Assembly: GCA_045578845.1 (NCBI GenBank)
Contig: JAZNLA010000022.1
Span: 34,569 to 98,568 of the forward strand
Direction of reading: 5' to 3'
Length of the DNA: 64,000 nucleotides
DNA from: UMGS172 sp045578845
Lineage (GTDB): Bacteria; Bacillota; Clostridia; Oscillospirales; Acutalibacteraceae
Shown: piece by piece, positions 8,463-17,811 of the stretch
How positions within the stretch are numbered: position 1 is the first letter of the stretch
Layout: each line of letters starts with the position of its first letter
Position numbers and translations under genes: made by a program
Notes under the pieces: generated by a model
Databases searched by the model: none
The model's input: the letters and a program-made list of their open reading frames with translations, nothing else
Told to the model about the DNA's origin: nothing

Positions 8463-8723
8463 TCATATAATAACCATACCGTAACTGTCACTCAAAAAAT
8501 CCTCCACGACATCACGAAGTTGGCACAGTTGGAGTCCGCCGTCATTCATTTTATCGACAAGTTTTTTAATTCTCGCAGAACTTTCCGACAATCCTGTTAT
8601 CACTACGGTTTCATTACCTCTAATACCCACGACACCGTACATTAAAACTTTTATTCCCTCTACTGTTTCCTCGGTTTCAATCACACGATATTGGGTATCT
8701 TTCACACATACTGTACTACTCAT
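8463..8723 (-). CDS. Small conserved protein (DUF6514-like)
   Basis: An 86-residue soluble protein without recognisable catalytic residues. The pattern YRVIETEETVEGIKVLMYGV followed by SESSARIKKLVDKMN and a C-terminal QLRDVVEDFL resembles the clostridial DUF6514 family as I remember it; this was not checked. A strong ribosome site (GGAGG, 6 bases from ATG) supports the start at 8723. It ends 20 bases before the thioesterase, so the two are likely co-transcribed. Function unknown. Confidence 0.68.
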   Translation of the reverse strand: MSSTVCVKDTQYRVIETEETVEGIKVLMYGVVGIRGNETVVITGLSESSARIKKLVDKMNDGGLQLCQLRDVVEDFLSDSYGMVII

Positions 8724-8789
8724 AATGCACCTCCGAATTGTGAATTTTTTTCACATCACAAGTACATTATACCATTATTTCGACAAAAG

Positions 8790-9575
8790 TCAACATTTTT
8801 TGTGAACATTTTTCACAAAATTATATGCATCAATCAATTCACTCCTGTCTTTGTACGCCCAATTATAGACCTCAACTAAAACGGCACCTTTATATCGGTC
8901 CTTGTCCAATTCTTCAAAAAGCGTGGCAAAATCAAATTCGCCTTTTGATGGCAATAGGCAATCGCCTGATAAAGAATTATCGCTGATATGCACGTTTTTA
9001 ATATTGCCACGCATGGCAGCGTATATTTCGTTTGGCTCAAAACCTGCTCTCACACTCTGTTTAACATCATAGGTAAAGTCTAATCTGCCGTTTGTAAGCC
9101 TTTTAAGTTCCGCTATATTTTCGGGTGTTGCCGCACGGTAACGGTTGACATTTTCCTGCAAAACCGAAACACCGTATTCATTGGCTTTAAAGTTCATTTC
9201 CATAAGCCGTTCGGCGTACTCTCCCATAGGTATAGAGCCTTGTAAAGTATCCCCGTGCAAAACCACATATTTTGCACCAAGTTGTGCCGCGGCCTCATAA
9301 TACCTGTTATAGTAATCGAACGATTCCAAATACCGCTTTTTATACTCAGAAAACAGAAAATACGGCTCACCTACCGACCCGCAAGGGTGTACCGATGAAA
9401 TTTCTGTGCCGTAGGTTTTGGATAAATTTTCTAAAACCTTAACATACGGCAAGAGTATTTCAGACGGACTGTTAAAGAAAATTTCGGTAACTGGAATCTC
9501 GTTTTTACATAAAAATTCCAAAGATTTATCGGTTTCAAGCGGATAAAGACACGACGACGATATTCCGAGTTTCAT
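8790..9575 (-). CDS. Sugar phosphate isomerase/epimerase family protein
   Basis: A 261-residue TIM-barrel protein of the xylose-isomerase-like/AP endonuclease 2 superfamily. Visible metal-site elements are EISSVHPCG, YVVLHGDTL, VLQENVNRY, FTYDVKQS, NVHISDN and a C-terminal AVLVEVYNW. Such proteins isomerise or epimerise sugars or related small molecules; the substrate cannot be told. Its ATG overlaps the rqcH stop by 4 bases, so it is the last gene of the long dnaG-rpoD-rqcH run. Confidence 0.8.
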   Translation of the reverse strand: MKLGISSSCLYPLETDKSLEFLCKNEIPVTEIFFNSPSEILLPYVKVLENLSKTYGTEISSVHPCGSVGEPYFLFSEYKKRYLESFDYYNRYYEAAAQLGAKYVVLHGDTLQGSIPMGEYAERLMEMNFKANEYGVSVLQENVNRYRAATPENIAELKRLTNGRLDFTYDVKQSVRAGFEPNEIYAAMRGNIKNVHISDNSLSGDCLLPSKGEFDFATLFEELDKDRYKGAVLVEVYNWAYKDRSELIDAYNFVKNVHKKC

Positions 9576-11302
9576 TGTATTTCCTTTCTCGGTTTAACAA
9601 AAACCGTTTTATTGGTTTTGTAGATAACCATTCCGGGTTTTGCACCGACAGGTTTTTTTACGAATTTAACCAAAGTATAATCAACCGGCACTGCCGACGA
9701 GTCGGCGGCTCTCGAATGCTCTGCTGCAAGTTGTGCCGCAAATAAAATTGTACTTTCGGGTAATTCTTCCCCATTGGTTTTAACTATTACATGTGAGCCC
9801 GGGATATTTTTAGTATGAAACCACATATCGGTTTTTTCCGCCGTATGCAATGTAAGTATATCATTTTGACGGTTGTTTCGGCCGATAAGCACCTTATATC
9901 CGTCGGGCGAAACCGTTTCTATAGGTGATGTTTTGGCAGTTTGTTTTTTTCGGTCGCTTGCAGATTTCTTTACATATCCGGATAATGCAAGTTCTTCCCT
10001 GATTTCCTTTAAATCAGCAACCGTCGAAGCACGGGAAAGTTCATCAATAACACTTTCAATATATTCCAATTCTGATTTGCTCTGCTCAATAAGTTTGCCC
10101 AAAACCGCCTTGGCATTGCAAATCTTTTTATATTCTTTAAAATATTTCGTTGCATTTTGCACCGCCGACAGCGACGGGTCTAACGGTATTTCTATGGTCC
10201 CGCATTGGTCATCATAATAGTTGGATACCTTCGCCACCGTTTGTCCTTTAAAGTCCATATAGGAATATGCCTTTAAAAGTTCGCCGTATATACGGTATTT
10301 TTCACCGTCTAAACAACGGGCAAGTTCCTTCTCACGAAGCAGCGTTTTTTTAGCGGCACGGTTACGCAGATTATTAAGCAACCGCACCAAATCAGCGGCA
10401 AATCCACGCATCCTTTCAATTCGGTCGCGTTCGGAATAGACCGCATCTAAAAGTTCACTGAAAGACGAAAACCTTTTGCTTACCGCAGAATTGCCGTATT
10501 GAGTAATAGGCATATACGAAAACTCAAACGGGACTTTATTTTCATCAAACAATACGGTAGGCTTGGGTGACAAAATATACCCTCTTACCTGTTCTAAAGC
10601 CAATTCAAGCCTTGTTAATTGGTCGTGGCTCAAGTCACTCGGTTTCTTTTCAGTATCAATATCTGCCAAAACCGAAATTTCGCGGGAAATAAGCGGCGAA
10701 ACACCGTCAAACACCGAAACTAAAGCCTTACCAAGCGGTTGGGAAATATCCTTTAATAACCCCACCGAATTTTCTATATCACAATTTCTTAAACTTTGTT
10801 TACTCTGCTTTTCAGGATAAACATAAACGGCACCCGGTTGTATAATTCTGCCGTCATTTTCAAGGTCGGAACGCCTTATAGAGTCAATAATTCTACCGTC
10901 ACCGCCGATAAGAATTACATTGGTTTGTTTACCTATAAATTCTATGCAAAGTTTTGGGGATACAATATCCCCCATTTCATTAGTTGATTGAAATTTTAAT
11001 ACTGCGATACGTTCAAACCCGCAATCTTCAATACTTAAAAACTTGGCACCGCCCAAGTGTTTTCTGAGCAACATACAAAACATTGGCGGCTCGGGTGGAT
11101 TTTCACTCACACTCGCGGTAAAATTCAGTCGGGGTGATGACGGACGAATACTTATATAAAGTCTTCTGTTTACGCCTGCGGCACGAAACAAAAACACCAG
11201 TTCCTCTTTTGAGGGCTGATGTATTTTGTCTACTCTTGTGCCGATTAAACCTTCGGCTATTTCAGATTTAAGTCCCAGTAAAAAAATTCCGTCAATTCCC
11301 AT
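9572..11302 (-). CDS. rqcH: Ribosome quality control factor RqcH (NFACT family)
   Basis: A 576-residue NFACT protein, formerly annotated as fibronectin-binding protein (YloA). The N-terminal NFACT-N domain starts MGIDGIFLLGLKSEI with TRVDKIHQPSKEELVF. A helical coiled-coil middle follows (about 280-430). The C-terminal NFACT-R domain has DMWFHTKNIPGSHVIV and VDYTLVKFVKKP. RqcH binds stalled 50S-peptidyl-tRNA complexes and adds alanine tails that mark the nascent chain for degradation. It overlaps trmK by 11 bases. Length is normal. Confidence 0.9.
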   Translation of the reverse strand: MGIDGIFLLGLKSEIAEGLIGTRVDKIHQPSKEELVFLFRAAGVNRRLYISIRPSSPRLNFTASVSENPPEPPMFCMLLRKHLGGAKFLSIEDCGFERIAVLKFQSTNEMGDIVSPKLCIEFIGKQTNVILIGGDGRIIDSIRRSDLENDGRIIQPGAVYVYPEKQSKQSLRNCDIENSVGLLKDISQPLGKALVSVFDGVSPLISREISVLADIDTEKKPSDLSHDQLTRLELALEQVRGYILSPKPTVLFDENKVPFEFSYMPITQYGNSAVSKRFSSFSELLDAVYSERDRIERMRGFAADLVRLLNNLRNRAAKKTLLREKELARCLDGEKYRIYGELLKAYSYMDFKGQTVAKVSNYYDDQCGTIEIPLDPSLSAVQNATKYFKEYKKICNAKAVLGKLIEQSKSELEYIESVIDELSRASTVADLKEIREELALSGYVKKSASDRKKQTAKTSPIETVSPDGYKVLIGRNNRQNDILTLHTAEKTDMWFHTKNIPGSHVIVKTNGEELPESTILFAAQLAAEHSRAADSSAVPVDYTLVKFVKKPVGAKPGMVIYKTNKTVFVKPRKEIQ

Positions 11303-11975
11303 ATTTTGCTACCAAATCATCAATTTTCAATATAACCTCTTGCAGTCTTTTATATGTATCCTGTTTTTGAGGTACCGATTTTATGTTTTCCGTAAGTTCC
11401 GATAAAACACGGCGTTTGCGTCTTATATAAATAAGTTCTTCTTTCCCTATGTTATCGGTAAGTTTACCCATATAGTAAAAGAAATCACTGCATTCATTTT
11501 TTATACCGCAGTATTTTGCTTTTATTACGGTATATATTCTGCCTGCCGCCGTAACAGCGTGTTCTTCTGCTATATTAAAGCCTTCCGAAAGCAAAAATTT
11601 TCTCAAATCCTCTGCCGAAGTCATGGGTTGCAATATAAATTCATAACGTTCGTTTTTGACCCATTTAGCGGCAGTGATTATTTTTATGATAAGGTCACCG
11701 CCCATACCTGCAATTACAAAAGTATCGGCATCTTCGGGCGATACTGCCGAAAGTCCGTTACCTTTTTTTACAACTATATTTTTTACACCCGATTTTTCAA
11801 TATTGGACTTAGCATTCAAAAGCGGTCCGTCACTGACATCACAGGCATAAACCAAGGGCGATATACCTTTTGAAATTAAGTATACGGGAAGATAAGCGTG
11901 GTCGGTACCAATATCCGCCACCCTATCTCCCCGTCTAATCATTTCGGCAATTTTCAGCAAACGGCTGTCAGCCAT
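11292..11975 (-). CDS. trmK: tRNA (adenine(22)-N(1))-methyltransferase
   Basis: A 227-residue class I SAM methyltransferase. Motif I is VADIGTDHAYLPVYLI at about residue 19; DTFVIAGMGGDLI and FILQPMTSAEDLRKFL follow, as in TrmK, which methylates A22 of certain tRNAs. The C-terminal third is a helical coiled coil. The start codon shares one base with the stop of the upstream DUF1858 gene. Its place just downstream of rpoD is common in Firmicutes. Confidence 0.9.
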   Translation of the reverse strand: MADSRLLKIAEMIRRGDRVADIGTDHAYLPVYLISKGISPLVYACDVSDGPLLNAKSNIEKSGVKNIVVKKGNGLSAVSPEDADTFVIAGMGGDLIIKIITAAKWVKNERYEFILQPMTSAEDLRKFLLSEGFNIAEEHAVTAAGRIYTVIKAKYCGIKNECSDFFYYMGKLTDNIGKEELIYIRRKRRVLSELTENIKSVPQKQDTYKRLQEVILKIDDLVAKYGN

Positions 11976-12175
11976 TACTTGCTCTCCAAATACGCATTAA
12001 TCTTAGCAACAAGAGCGTCACAGTCGGTTCCGTGAACTCTGCAAGCATCCTCAACCGACTCACCTCTTGATGCAGGACAGCCAAGGCAATGCATACCCAT
12101 TTCCAAGAAAAATTCTGCAGTGCCGTTGTCCATATCAAGAATATCTCCGATACACATATCTTTTGTAATTTTCAT
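11975..12175 (-). CDS. DUF1858 domain protein
   Basis: A 66-residue protein consisting of one DUF1858 domain (hybrid-cluster-associated disulfide domain). MKITKDMCIGDIL is followed by FFLEMGMHCLGCPASRGES with the paired cysteines of C-x2-C type and a DACRVHG motif. These small proteins occur with iron-sulfur and redox proteins in anaerobes; the exact role is unknown. It is embedded in the rpoD-trmK run. Confidence 0.85.
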   Translation of the reverse strand: MKITKDMCIGDILDMDNGTAEFFLEMGMHCLGCPASRGESVEDACRVHGTDCDALVAKINAYLESK

Positions 12176-12225
12176 AACCCATTATTCCTTTCTTTTTTAC
12201 CGCTTTTTACGGTTTTTAACATAAT

Positions 12226-12765
12226 TTATAAAAGCCCCGAATTACTGATGGCCTTTGCAGTAACCGAAGCAAACCAACAGTATATTGCCTCGCCCAATTC
12301 CTGATAAACGGGGTCGCCATCATGAGAACATAACATAGCAAAGGTTTGCCCTATTCTGCGGTCAACCTCAGTACCTCTGCGATATGCAAGATAATAAAAC
12401 GAATACGCACCCGAATCAGCCACCGCTTTATAAAGTGACGGCGAACGCTTTTCAAGTTCCGAATTAAAACTTATCTTGGCGGCTTGTGATACAACCGAAC
12501 TTTTAAGTGCAGTTTCAACACCTACCGTTGCGGCAAAGGTCATAAGGATACCGCGTTGAATATCCATTTCGCTGCTTACAGAGTCTTCGTTCACAGTAGC
12601 AAAAGTATTTATTTTTTCAACCACTTCATCGGCAAGTTTTGTACCCAAAATACGTGCCTTTTCGGTGTTGCCTTTTGAACTTTCGCGGTCGTATTCCTCA
12701 TGTGCCGACTCGCTTTGTGCCTTTTGACCCCTAGGCATTGCAATTTTAATATCTTCGTCGAACAT
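12226..12765 (-). CDS. Conserved hypothetical protein, 179 residues
   Basis: I do not recognise this protein. The first about 40 residues are charged and probably disordered (MPRGQKAQSESAHEEYDRES). The rest is mostly helical, with the alanine-rich segments MTFAATVGVETALKSSVV and YSFYYLAYRRGTEVDRRIGQTF. No signal peptide or membrane segment is convincing and no catalytic motif stands out. It lies between a TSCPD gene and a DUF1858 gene in the dnaG-rpoD run, so it is probably a conserved cytoplasmic protein. Confidence 0.6.
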   Translation of the reverse strand: MFDEDIKIAMPRGQKAQSESAHEEYDRESSKGNTEKARILGTKLADEVVEKINTFATVNEDSVSSEMDIQRGILMTFAATVGVETALKSSVVSQAAKISFNSELEKRSPSLYKAVADSGAYSFYYLAYRRGTEVDRRIGQTFAMLCSHDGDPVYQELGEAIYCWFASVTAKAISNSGLL

Positions 12766-12792
12766 TTAATCACTACCCTTTCTTTTTAGGGA

Positions 12793-13041
12793 TTACTGTT
12801 CTTTATATCTTTTCAAAGCTTTTGCAAGTTGGTCGGGACATGAAGTAGGTTTAAAGCCACAGGTTATACCATCTAACTTGTCGATAACCTCATCAATACT
12901 CATTCCCTTACAAATGCTTGATATACCTTTAAGATTTCCGTTACAGCCGCCCTCAAATTTTACCGACTGTAATATATCGTCTTCAATTTCCAATATAATC
13001 CTGCGTGAGCAGGTACCGGAAGTAATGTATTCAAATTTCAT
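12793..13041 (-). CDS. TSCPD domain protein
   Basis: An 82-residue protein with the TSCPD signature (TSCPDQLAKAL, residues about 68-78) and further conserved cysteines in GTCSRR, GGCNGN and SICKG. This matches the short TIGR03905-type family, related to the C-terminal zinc-binding domain of B12-dependent ribonucleotide reductases. It starts 5 bases after rpoD. Role unknown; the cysteine spacing suggests metal binding. Confidence 0.84.
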   Translation of the reverse strand: MKFEYITSGTCSRRIILEIEDDILQSVKFEGGCNGNLKGISSICKGMSIDEVIDKLDGITCGFKPTSCPDQLAKALKRYKEQ

Positions 13042-13045
13042 ATTA

Positions 13046-14158
13046 TTATCTGTCCCTAAACTTATTACTTCTTACAGGATGACGTAGTTTTCTTAAAGCC
13101 TTTGCCTCAATTTGGCGGATACGTTCTCTTGTCACATGGAACTCAGTACCAACCTCTTCAAGTGTATGGCATCTGCCGTCTTTAAGACCGAAGCGAAGTC
13201 TTATAACTGCCTCTTCGCGTGCGGTAAGGGTTTTAAGAACAGCATCAATGTCCTCATTTGTTATGGTTTTAAGTGCCGCATCATCAGGTGCCAAAGCATC
13301 TTCATCACGTATAAAGTCCATAAGACGGCTGTCTTCCTCGGGTCCAATCGGAGTTTCCATAGAAACGGGTTCTTGAGCGACACGCATTATCTCACGCACA
13401 CGTTCAACCGACATTTCCATTTTTTCGGCAATAAGTTCCTCACTGGGCTCATGACCGTTTTCATGTAGAAGTTGGCTTTGAATCTTTTTAAGACGGTTAA
13501 TGGTTTCAACCATATGAACCGGAATACGTATAGTCCTTGCTTGGTCGGCGATTGCACGGGTAATAGCCTGACGAATCCACCAAGTCGCATAGGTTGAAAA
13601 CTTAAACCCCTTTGTATGGTCAAATTTTTCAACCGCTTTAATAAGACCGACATTGCCCTCTTGAATAAGGTCTAAGAAGTGCATTCCTCTGCCGACATAA
13701 CGTTTTGCAATACTTACAACCAAACGAAGGTTGGCTTCGGTAAGGCGTTTTTTGGCAAAATCGTCACCTTCGCCTATTCGTATGGCAAGTTGAACCTCCT
13801 CGTCAGGGGTAAGAAGCGGTACGCGACCGATTTCTTTAAGATAAACCTTAACAGGGTCATCAAGCGAAATGGTTTCTACGGTTGTCATTTCGTCAATTTT
13901 TTCAACATCTTCCATATCGACAACTTTAAGGTCTTCTTCAGTAGGCTCAATAAAATCAAGATCTAAAAGCGGCGGCTCTTCATCTAAATTCTCAGGATTA
14001 TCCGGAATATCGTCAAGATCCATAAAGTCATCCTTATTATCTTCTGAATAGTTTTTTGTATAACTATCCTCAATAAGATTTTCTTCCAAAGCCTCTATAG
14101 TATTTACAGTTGTTTCGGTTTCTTTGAAATTTTCTTCCGCTGATTTTTTTCTTTCCAT
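13046..14158 (-). CDS. rpoD: Primary RNA polymerase sigma factor (sigma-A)
   Basis: A 370-residue sigma-70 factor. After an acidic N-terminus of about 95 residues come region 1.2 (DPVKVYLKEIGRVPLLTPDEE), region 2 (NLRLVVSIAKRYVGRGM, then the -10 recognition segment with TYATWWIRQAI), region 3 and region 4.2 (TLEEVGTEFHVTRERIRQIE, binding the -35). It directs housekeeping transcription, consistent with the many TTGACA/TATAAT promoters in the window. It lies 52 bases after dnaG, the classic macromolecular-synthesis arrangement. Confidence 0.96.
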   Translation of the reverse strand: MERKKSAEENFKETETTVNTIEALEENLIEDSYTKNYSEDNKDDFMDLDDIPDNPENLDEEPPLLDLDFIEPTEEDLKVVDMEDVEKIDEMTTVETISLDDPVKVYLKEIGRVPLLTPDEEVQLAIRIGEGDDFAKKRLTEANLRLVVSIAKRYVGRGMHFLDLIQEGNVGLIKAVEKFDHTKGFKFSTYATWWIRQAITRAIADQARTIRIPVHMVETINRLKKIQSQLLHENGHEPSEELIAEKMEMSVERVREIMRVAQEPVSMETPIGPEEDSRLMDFIRDEDALAPDDAALKTITNEDIDAVLKTLTAREEAVIRLRFGLKDGRCHTLEEVGTEFHVTRERIRQIEAKALRKLRHPVRSNKFRDR

Positions 14159-14210
14159 GTATATAACTCCCTTATTATCCCTATATTTTCCCCAAAAAAC
14201 GGGTTTTTAA

Positions 14211-15983
14211 TTAAATTTTCTTTTTATTCTGCAAGTTTTTCATAGCCGCCGCCCACTCATCGTCAGGCAGTTCGGTAACATTTAATCCCTTTACCGACAG
14301 ATTTTCCTCGGTCAATACCTTTATACTGTCATTTAACACCTTTTCGGGATTTTCATTACCGATACCTTTGGCAAGCAGCCCTGTTATGTATCCTATTTCA
14401 TCGGGTGCAAAATCACCGCTTAGCAGTACCAAATCAAATTCGTGCCCCGAATGTATAATTTGCAACACCTTTTCATACAGCCTACGGTTAAAATCGGTAA
14501 TTATGCTGTCCGGCGTTATCTCTTCAACTAACTGCAACAAATCCGGATGTTTTATAAGCACGCATATAATCGTTTCTTCGGCCGCAGCCGCACGTCTAAA
14601 CTGTGACTTTTGCGGATTGATACTGTCTTTTTGCAACCTTGGTGTTATTATATTTTCAAGTTGCTTTTGTTCCCTTTGTTTTTTGCGTTTTGCAATTTTT
14701 TCCAAAGTGTCATTTATAAGCACCTCTTTAGAAACACCGTACTTTTCGGACAGTTTGCCCGCATAAAGGTCAACCGCCAAGCGGTCGTCAAGTTCGGCAA
14801 GCACATCGCATGCTTTCTTCAAATATTGCAGTTTGCCGTCCGACGCTCCAAGGTCAACACCCATAGCCGCGGTATAAAGACGGTACTCTATATTACTTAT
14901 GGCACCGTCTAGCAGAGCCTCAAATCGAGCAGACCCGTATTTTTTTAAGAATTCGTCGGGGTCTTTGCAATCGGGCAATCTTAAAATTCTTGCATCAACA
15001 CCCGCCGATTTTAAAATATTCATCGCCCTATCGGTCGCCTTAGCACCCGCCTCATCGGCATCGAGTGTTACAACTACCTCTTTTGCATAACGTCCGATAA
15101 GTTTCGCCTGCTCTTCGGTAAAGGCAGTACCCAAAGCAGCAACGGCATTTTCAAACCCTGCTTGATGAAGTGCAATAACATCAAGGTTTCCCTCAACCAA
15201 AATGGCTTGGTTTGAGCAAACCTTTTTGGCAAAATTAAGTCCGTAAACCTGATGACTTTTTTTATAAACCGGTGTATCGGCAGTGTTTACATATTTGCCG
15301 CCCTGTTTATCATTGCCCGGTAATGCTCGTCCGCTGAAACCGACTACCTTGCCTTGAATGTTTATAATAGGAAACATTACTCGGTTTATAAATCGGTCAT
15401 ACTTAAAAATTTTATTATCTTTCTGTTTTTCAGCTATTAGGTCAGCCGATTTTATTATGTACTCACTGTATCCCTTTGATTTTAAATGATTTTCAAGGTC
15501 ATGCCACCCATTGGGAGAAAAGCCAAGCCCGAAATGTTTAATGGTTTTAAGTGTAAGTCCCCTGCTGAGTAGATAATCAAGCCCCGCTTTGCCGTTAGGA
15601 CTCATCAAATATGAATGAAAATACCTTGCCGCCTCACGATTGACCTCGTAAACATCATTTTTAAGTCTTATTGTTTTATCGTCGGTGTTGCCGTCGGGCA
15701 CCTTCAGTCCCGCACGGTCGGCAAGCCTTCGCACCGCATCTATGTAGTCGAGATTTTCAACCTCCATAGTAAAGGTGATAATATCTCCACCTTTACCGCA
15801 ACCGAAACAGTAGTACGAGCCGTTTTCGGGGTATACGACAAAAGAGCCTGTCTTTTCATTATGGAACGGACAAAGTCCGACAAGATTACGTCCCCGCCGT
15901 TTAAGTGCAACATACGGCGACACAACCGACTCAACGTCGTTTTTAAACTTTAGTTCCATTAAAAACTCCTGTGGTAACGCCAC
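14211..15983 (-). CDS. dnaG: DNA primase
   Basis: A 590-residue primase. The zinc-binding domain is CPFHNEKTGSF ... YYCFGCGKGGD (CHC2 type, residues about 38-66). The TOPRIM domain has ILVEGNLDVIALHQAG and VVTLDADEAG near 260-310, and the C-terminal part is the DnaB-binding region. I use the GTG at 15983, giving MALPQEFLMELK, which matches clostridial homologues. An ATG eight codons later has a better ribosome site (CAGGAG), so the start is not fully settled. It is transcribed with rpoD. Confidence 0.95.
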   Translation of the reverse strand: MALPQEFLMELKFKNDVESVVSPYVALKRRGRNLVGLCPFHNEKTGSFVVYPENGSYYCFGCGKGGDIITFTMEVENLDYIDAVRRLADRAGLKVPDGNTDDKTIRLKNDVYEVNREAARYFHSYLMSPNGKAGLDYLLSRGLTLKTIKHFGLGFSPNGWHDLENHLKSKGYSEYIIKSADLIAEKQKDNKIFKYDRFINRVMFPIINIQGKVVGFSGRALPGNDKQGGKYVNTADTPVYKKSHQVYGLNFAKKVCSNQAILVEGNLDVIALHQAGFENAVAALGTAFTEEQAKLIGRYAKEVVVTLDADEAGAKATDRAMNILKSAGVDARILRLPDCKDPDEFLKKYGSARFEALLDGAISNIEYRLYTAAMGVDLGASDGKLQYLKKACDVLAELDDRLAVDLYAGKLSEKYGVSKEVLINDTLEKIAKRKKQREQKQLENIITPRLQKDSINPQKSQFRRAAAAEETIICVLIKHPDLLQLVEEITPDSIITDFNRRLYEKVLQIIHSGHEFDLVLLSGDFAPDEIGYITGLLAKGIGNENPEKVLNDSIKVLTEENLSVKGLNVTELPDDEWAAAMKNLQNKKKI

Positions 15984-16113
15984 TATGTCACACCCTTTCT
16001 TATATTAAATATATCACATCTAATATCCCGTTTTTAGTACTGTAATAAATACTTATACTATAATATTCGCAAATTTTCGGTTAACTACTTTTAAATTTTC
16101 GAAATTTTGTCAA

Positions 16114-16734
16114 TTATACGGCAGAAAATTCACTTTTTACGATTTTAGCGGTTATTTTGCCGCAAAAAGTATCAGTGATTTTAGCAAATAAATCATCGGT
16201 TTTTTCCTCGGATACCGAAAACAGTATTTCAATATTTGAAGTATAAACCGTATCAAGTAATTTTGCACCATTCGCTTCAAGTATTGACACAAAACGGTCG
16301 CGGTCGGAATATTCAAAAGAAACTTTACATATATTGCACACACGCATTTCAACAATTCCCGCCGCGTCTACCGCCGCTTTTGCCGCCGCAGTATATGCAC
16401 GTACCAGTCCGCCGGTACCAAGTAAAACTCCGCCGAAGTATCTTGTTGTGACAATCAAACAATCGGTTAAATTGTTCCCCTTAATCACCTCTAAGGTAGG
16501 CAAACCCGCGGTAGAATGAGGCTCGGAGTCATCAGAATACCTGGCAAGACCGCCTTCACGCAAAACATACGCGTATACATTATGCTTAGCACCGAAATTA
16601 TCTTTTTTTACTTTCGCTATATAATCCATAGCCTGTTTTTCGGTGGTAACGGGTACGCAAACGCCTATAAACTTAGAGCGTTTTTCCTCATATTCACCCA
16701 CACCTTGACCGCCGACGGTAAAATATCCCTGCAC
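16114..16734 (-). CDS. yigZ: YigZ/IMPACT family protein
   Basis: A 206-residue UPF0029/IMPACT-type protein. The N-terminal domain has YEEKRSKFIGVCVPV, then the family signature GLARYSDDSEPHSTAGLPTL and YFGGVLLGTGGLVRAYT. A ferredoxin-like DUF1949 domain fills the C-terminus. It starts with GTG behind GAGGTG. Homologues are linked to translation stress, but the bacterial role is not established. It follows rpmE across a terminator. Confidence 0.88.
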   Translation of the reverse strand: MQGYFTVGGQGVGEYEEKRSKFIGVCVPVTTEKQAMDYIAKVKKDNFGAKHNVYAYVLREGGLARYSDDSEPHSTAGLPTLEVIKGNNLTDCLIVTTRYFGGVLLGTGGLVRAYTAAAKAAVDAAGIVEMRVCNICKVSFEYSDRDRFVSILEANGAKLLDTVYTSNIEILFSVSEEKTDDLFAKITDTFCGKITAKIVKSEFSAV

Positions 16735-16762
16735 CTTTCACACCTCAATTCTGTAGCGAAAA

Positions 16763-16790
16763 AAACCGCAACTGAAAACAGTTGCGGTTT
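16763..16790 (-). terminator. Terminator after rpmE
   Basis: Stem ACCGCAACTG (16765-16774), A4 loop and complement (16779-16788), with T-run on the minus strand at 16764-16758. It separates rpmE from yigZ. Confidence 0.82.
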
Positions 16791-16810
16791 ATAATCTGTC
16801 TGAAACACAA

Positions 16811-17017
16811 TTATTTTGCTTCGATTCCGAAACGCTTATTAAATCTGTCTACACGACCGCCGGTATCAACTAATTTTTGTCTACCGGTGAAAAACGGATG
16901 ACATTTTGAGCAAATATCCAAACGGATATCTTTCTTTGTCGAGCGAGTTTCAAACTCAGCACCGCAAGCACACTTAACTGTTACGGTTTCATATTGCGGA
17001 TGAATAGCCTCTTTCAT
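16811..17017 (-). CDS. rpmE: 50S ribosomal protein L31
   Basis: A 68-residue ribosomal protein L31 of the zinc-containing (C+) type. The ligands are C-A-C-G-A-E-F in the N-terminal part and CSKCHPFFTGRQK near 36-48. The start MKEAIHPQYETV is canonical. It forms part of the bridge between ribosomal subunits. It is a single gene with its own terminator. Confidence 0.96.
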   Translation of the reverse strand: MKEAIHPQYETVTVKCACGAEFETRSTKKDIRLDICSKCHPFFTGRQKLVDTGGRVDRFNKRFGIEAK

Positions 17018-17113
17018 TAGGTGTCACCCCTCTCTTTCTTTTCACATTAACAATGGAATGATAACACATTCTTTTTTAAATTGCAAGTATTTTTTTTAAA
17101 ATATAGTATTTTT

Positions 17114-17755
17114 TTATTTGTTACTTATTTTTGACAGTTTGTATCTTGCTTTCTCGTACATTTCAAGCACCCAAAAAGCGGCTTTGTACCGCTGTTTTTC
17201 GTGTACTACTTCGGTTTGGTCTTCGGTCAAAACCGACGAAATATCATTTGACTTACCGTTACTTGCGGCAGGCAAGCATACAGCGGGAAACATAACGCAC
17301 CACCAATTTTTACCTTTGGCACTGCCTATTTCAACCTTAACCGCCTCATATATACCCGCAGGTAAAGTGAAATCTCCATAATCTCGGTTATTAAACCATG
17401 AACGGTCAACCGATACCGTAACAGGATAATCAAAACCCTTTTCGTAAACGGCATTTTGTGCAGTTTCTTTAAGTAAATCAATATTATTATTGGCTGAAAT
17501 TATGGCTTCTTGCTCGGTTTTGCAATCTAAAAACACACTCTCCGATACGCCAAGCACTTTATCTCGTACATAAAGTTTTAAATTTTGGTCGGCAACACTG
17601 TCGGAATTGGCAAGTATGTGAAGCCTTAACACACTGTCCCTAATACCGTCACATTTGGCATTAAATCCCGCAAACGAGAAAACTGACGCCAAAATAAGTC
17701 CTACCGCCAATGATTTTATTAACAATCCTTTTTGAAAAACTTTTAGAAATTTCAT
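17114..17755 (-). CDS. spoIIR: Stage II sporulation protein R
   Basis: About 213 residues. SpoIIR is secreted from the forespore and triggers SpoIIGA to process pro-sigma-E. A hydrophobic N-terminal signal (about 10-30) is followed by the family hallmark IRDSVLRLHILANSDS and later WWCVMFPAVCLPA. An in-frame GTG three codons upstream (17764) lies closer to the GAGGAAAG ribosome site, so the exact start is uncertain. It sits downstream of ispE in the lrp-aminotransferase-ispE run. Confidence 0.9.
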   Translation of the reverse strand: MKFLKVFQKGLLIKSLAVGLILASVFSFAGFNAKCDGIRDSVLRLHILANSDSVADQNLKLYVRDKVLGVSESVFLDCKTEQEAIISANNNIDLLKETAQNAVYEKGFDYPVTVSVDRSWFNNRDYGDFTLPAGIYEAVKVEIGSAKGKNWWCVMFPAVCLPAASNGKSNDISSVLTEDQTEVVHEKQRYKAAFWVLEMYEKARYKLSKISNK

Positions 17756-17811
17756 ATATTTCACTCTTTCCTCTTTTACTCTAAGTGAAATATTGACATA
17801 TTTTGGAAATT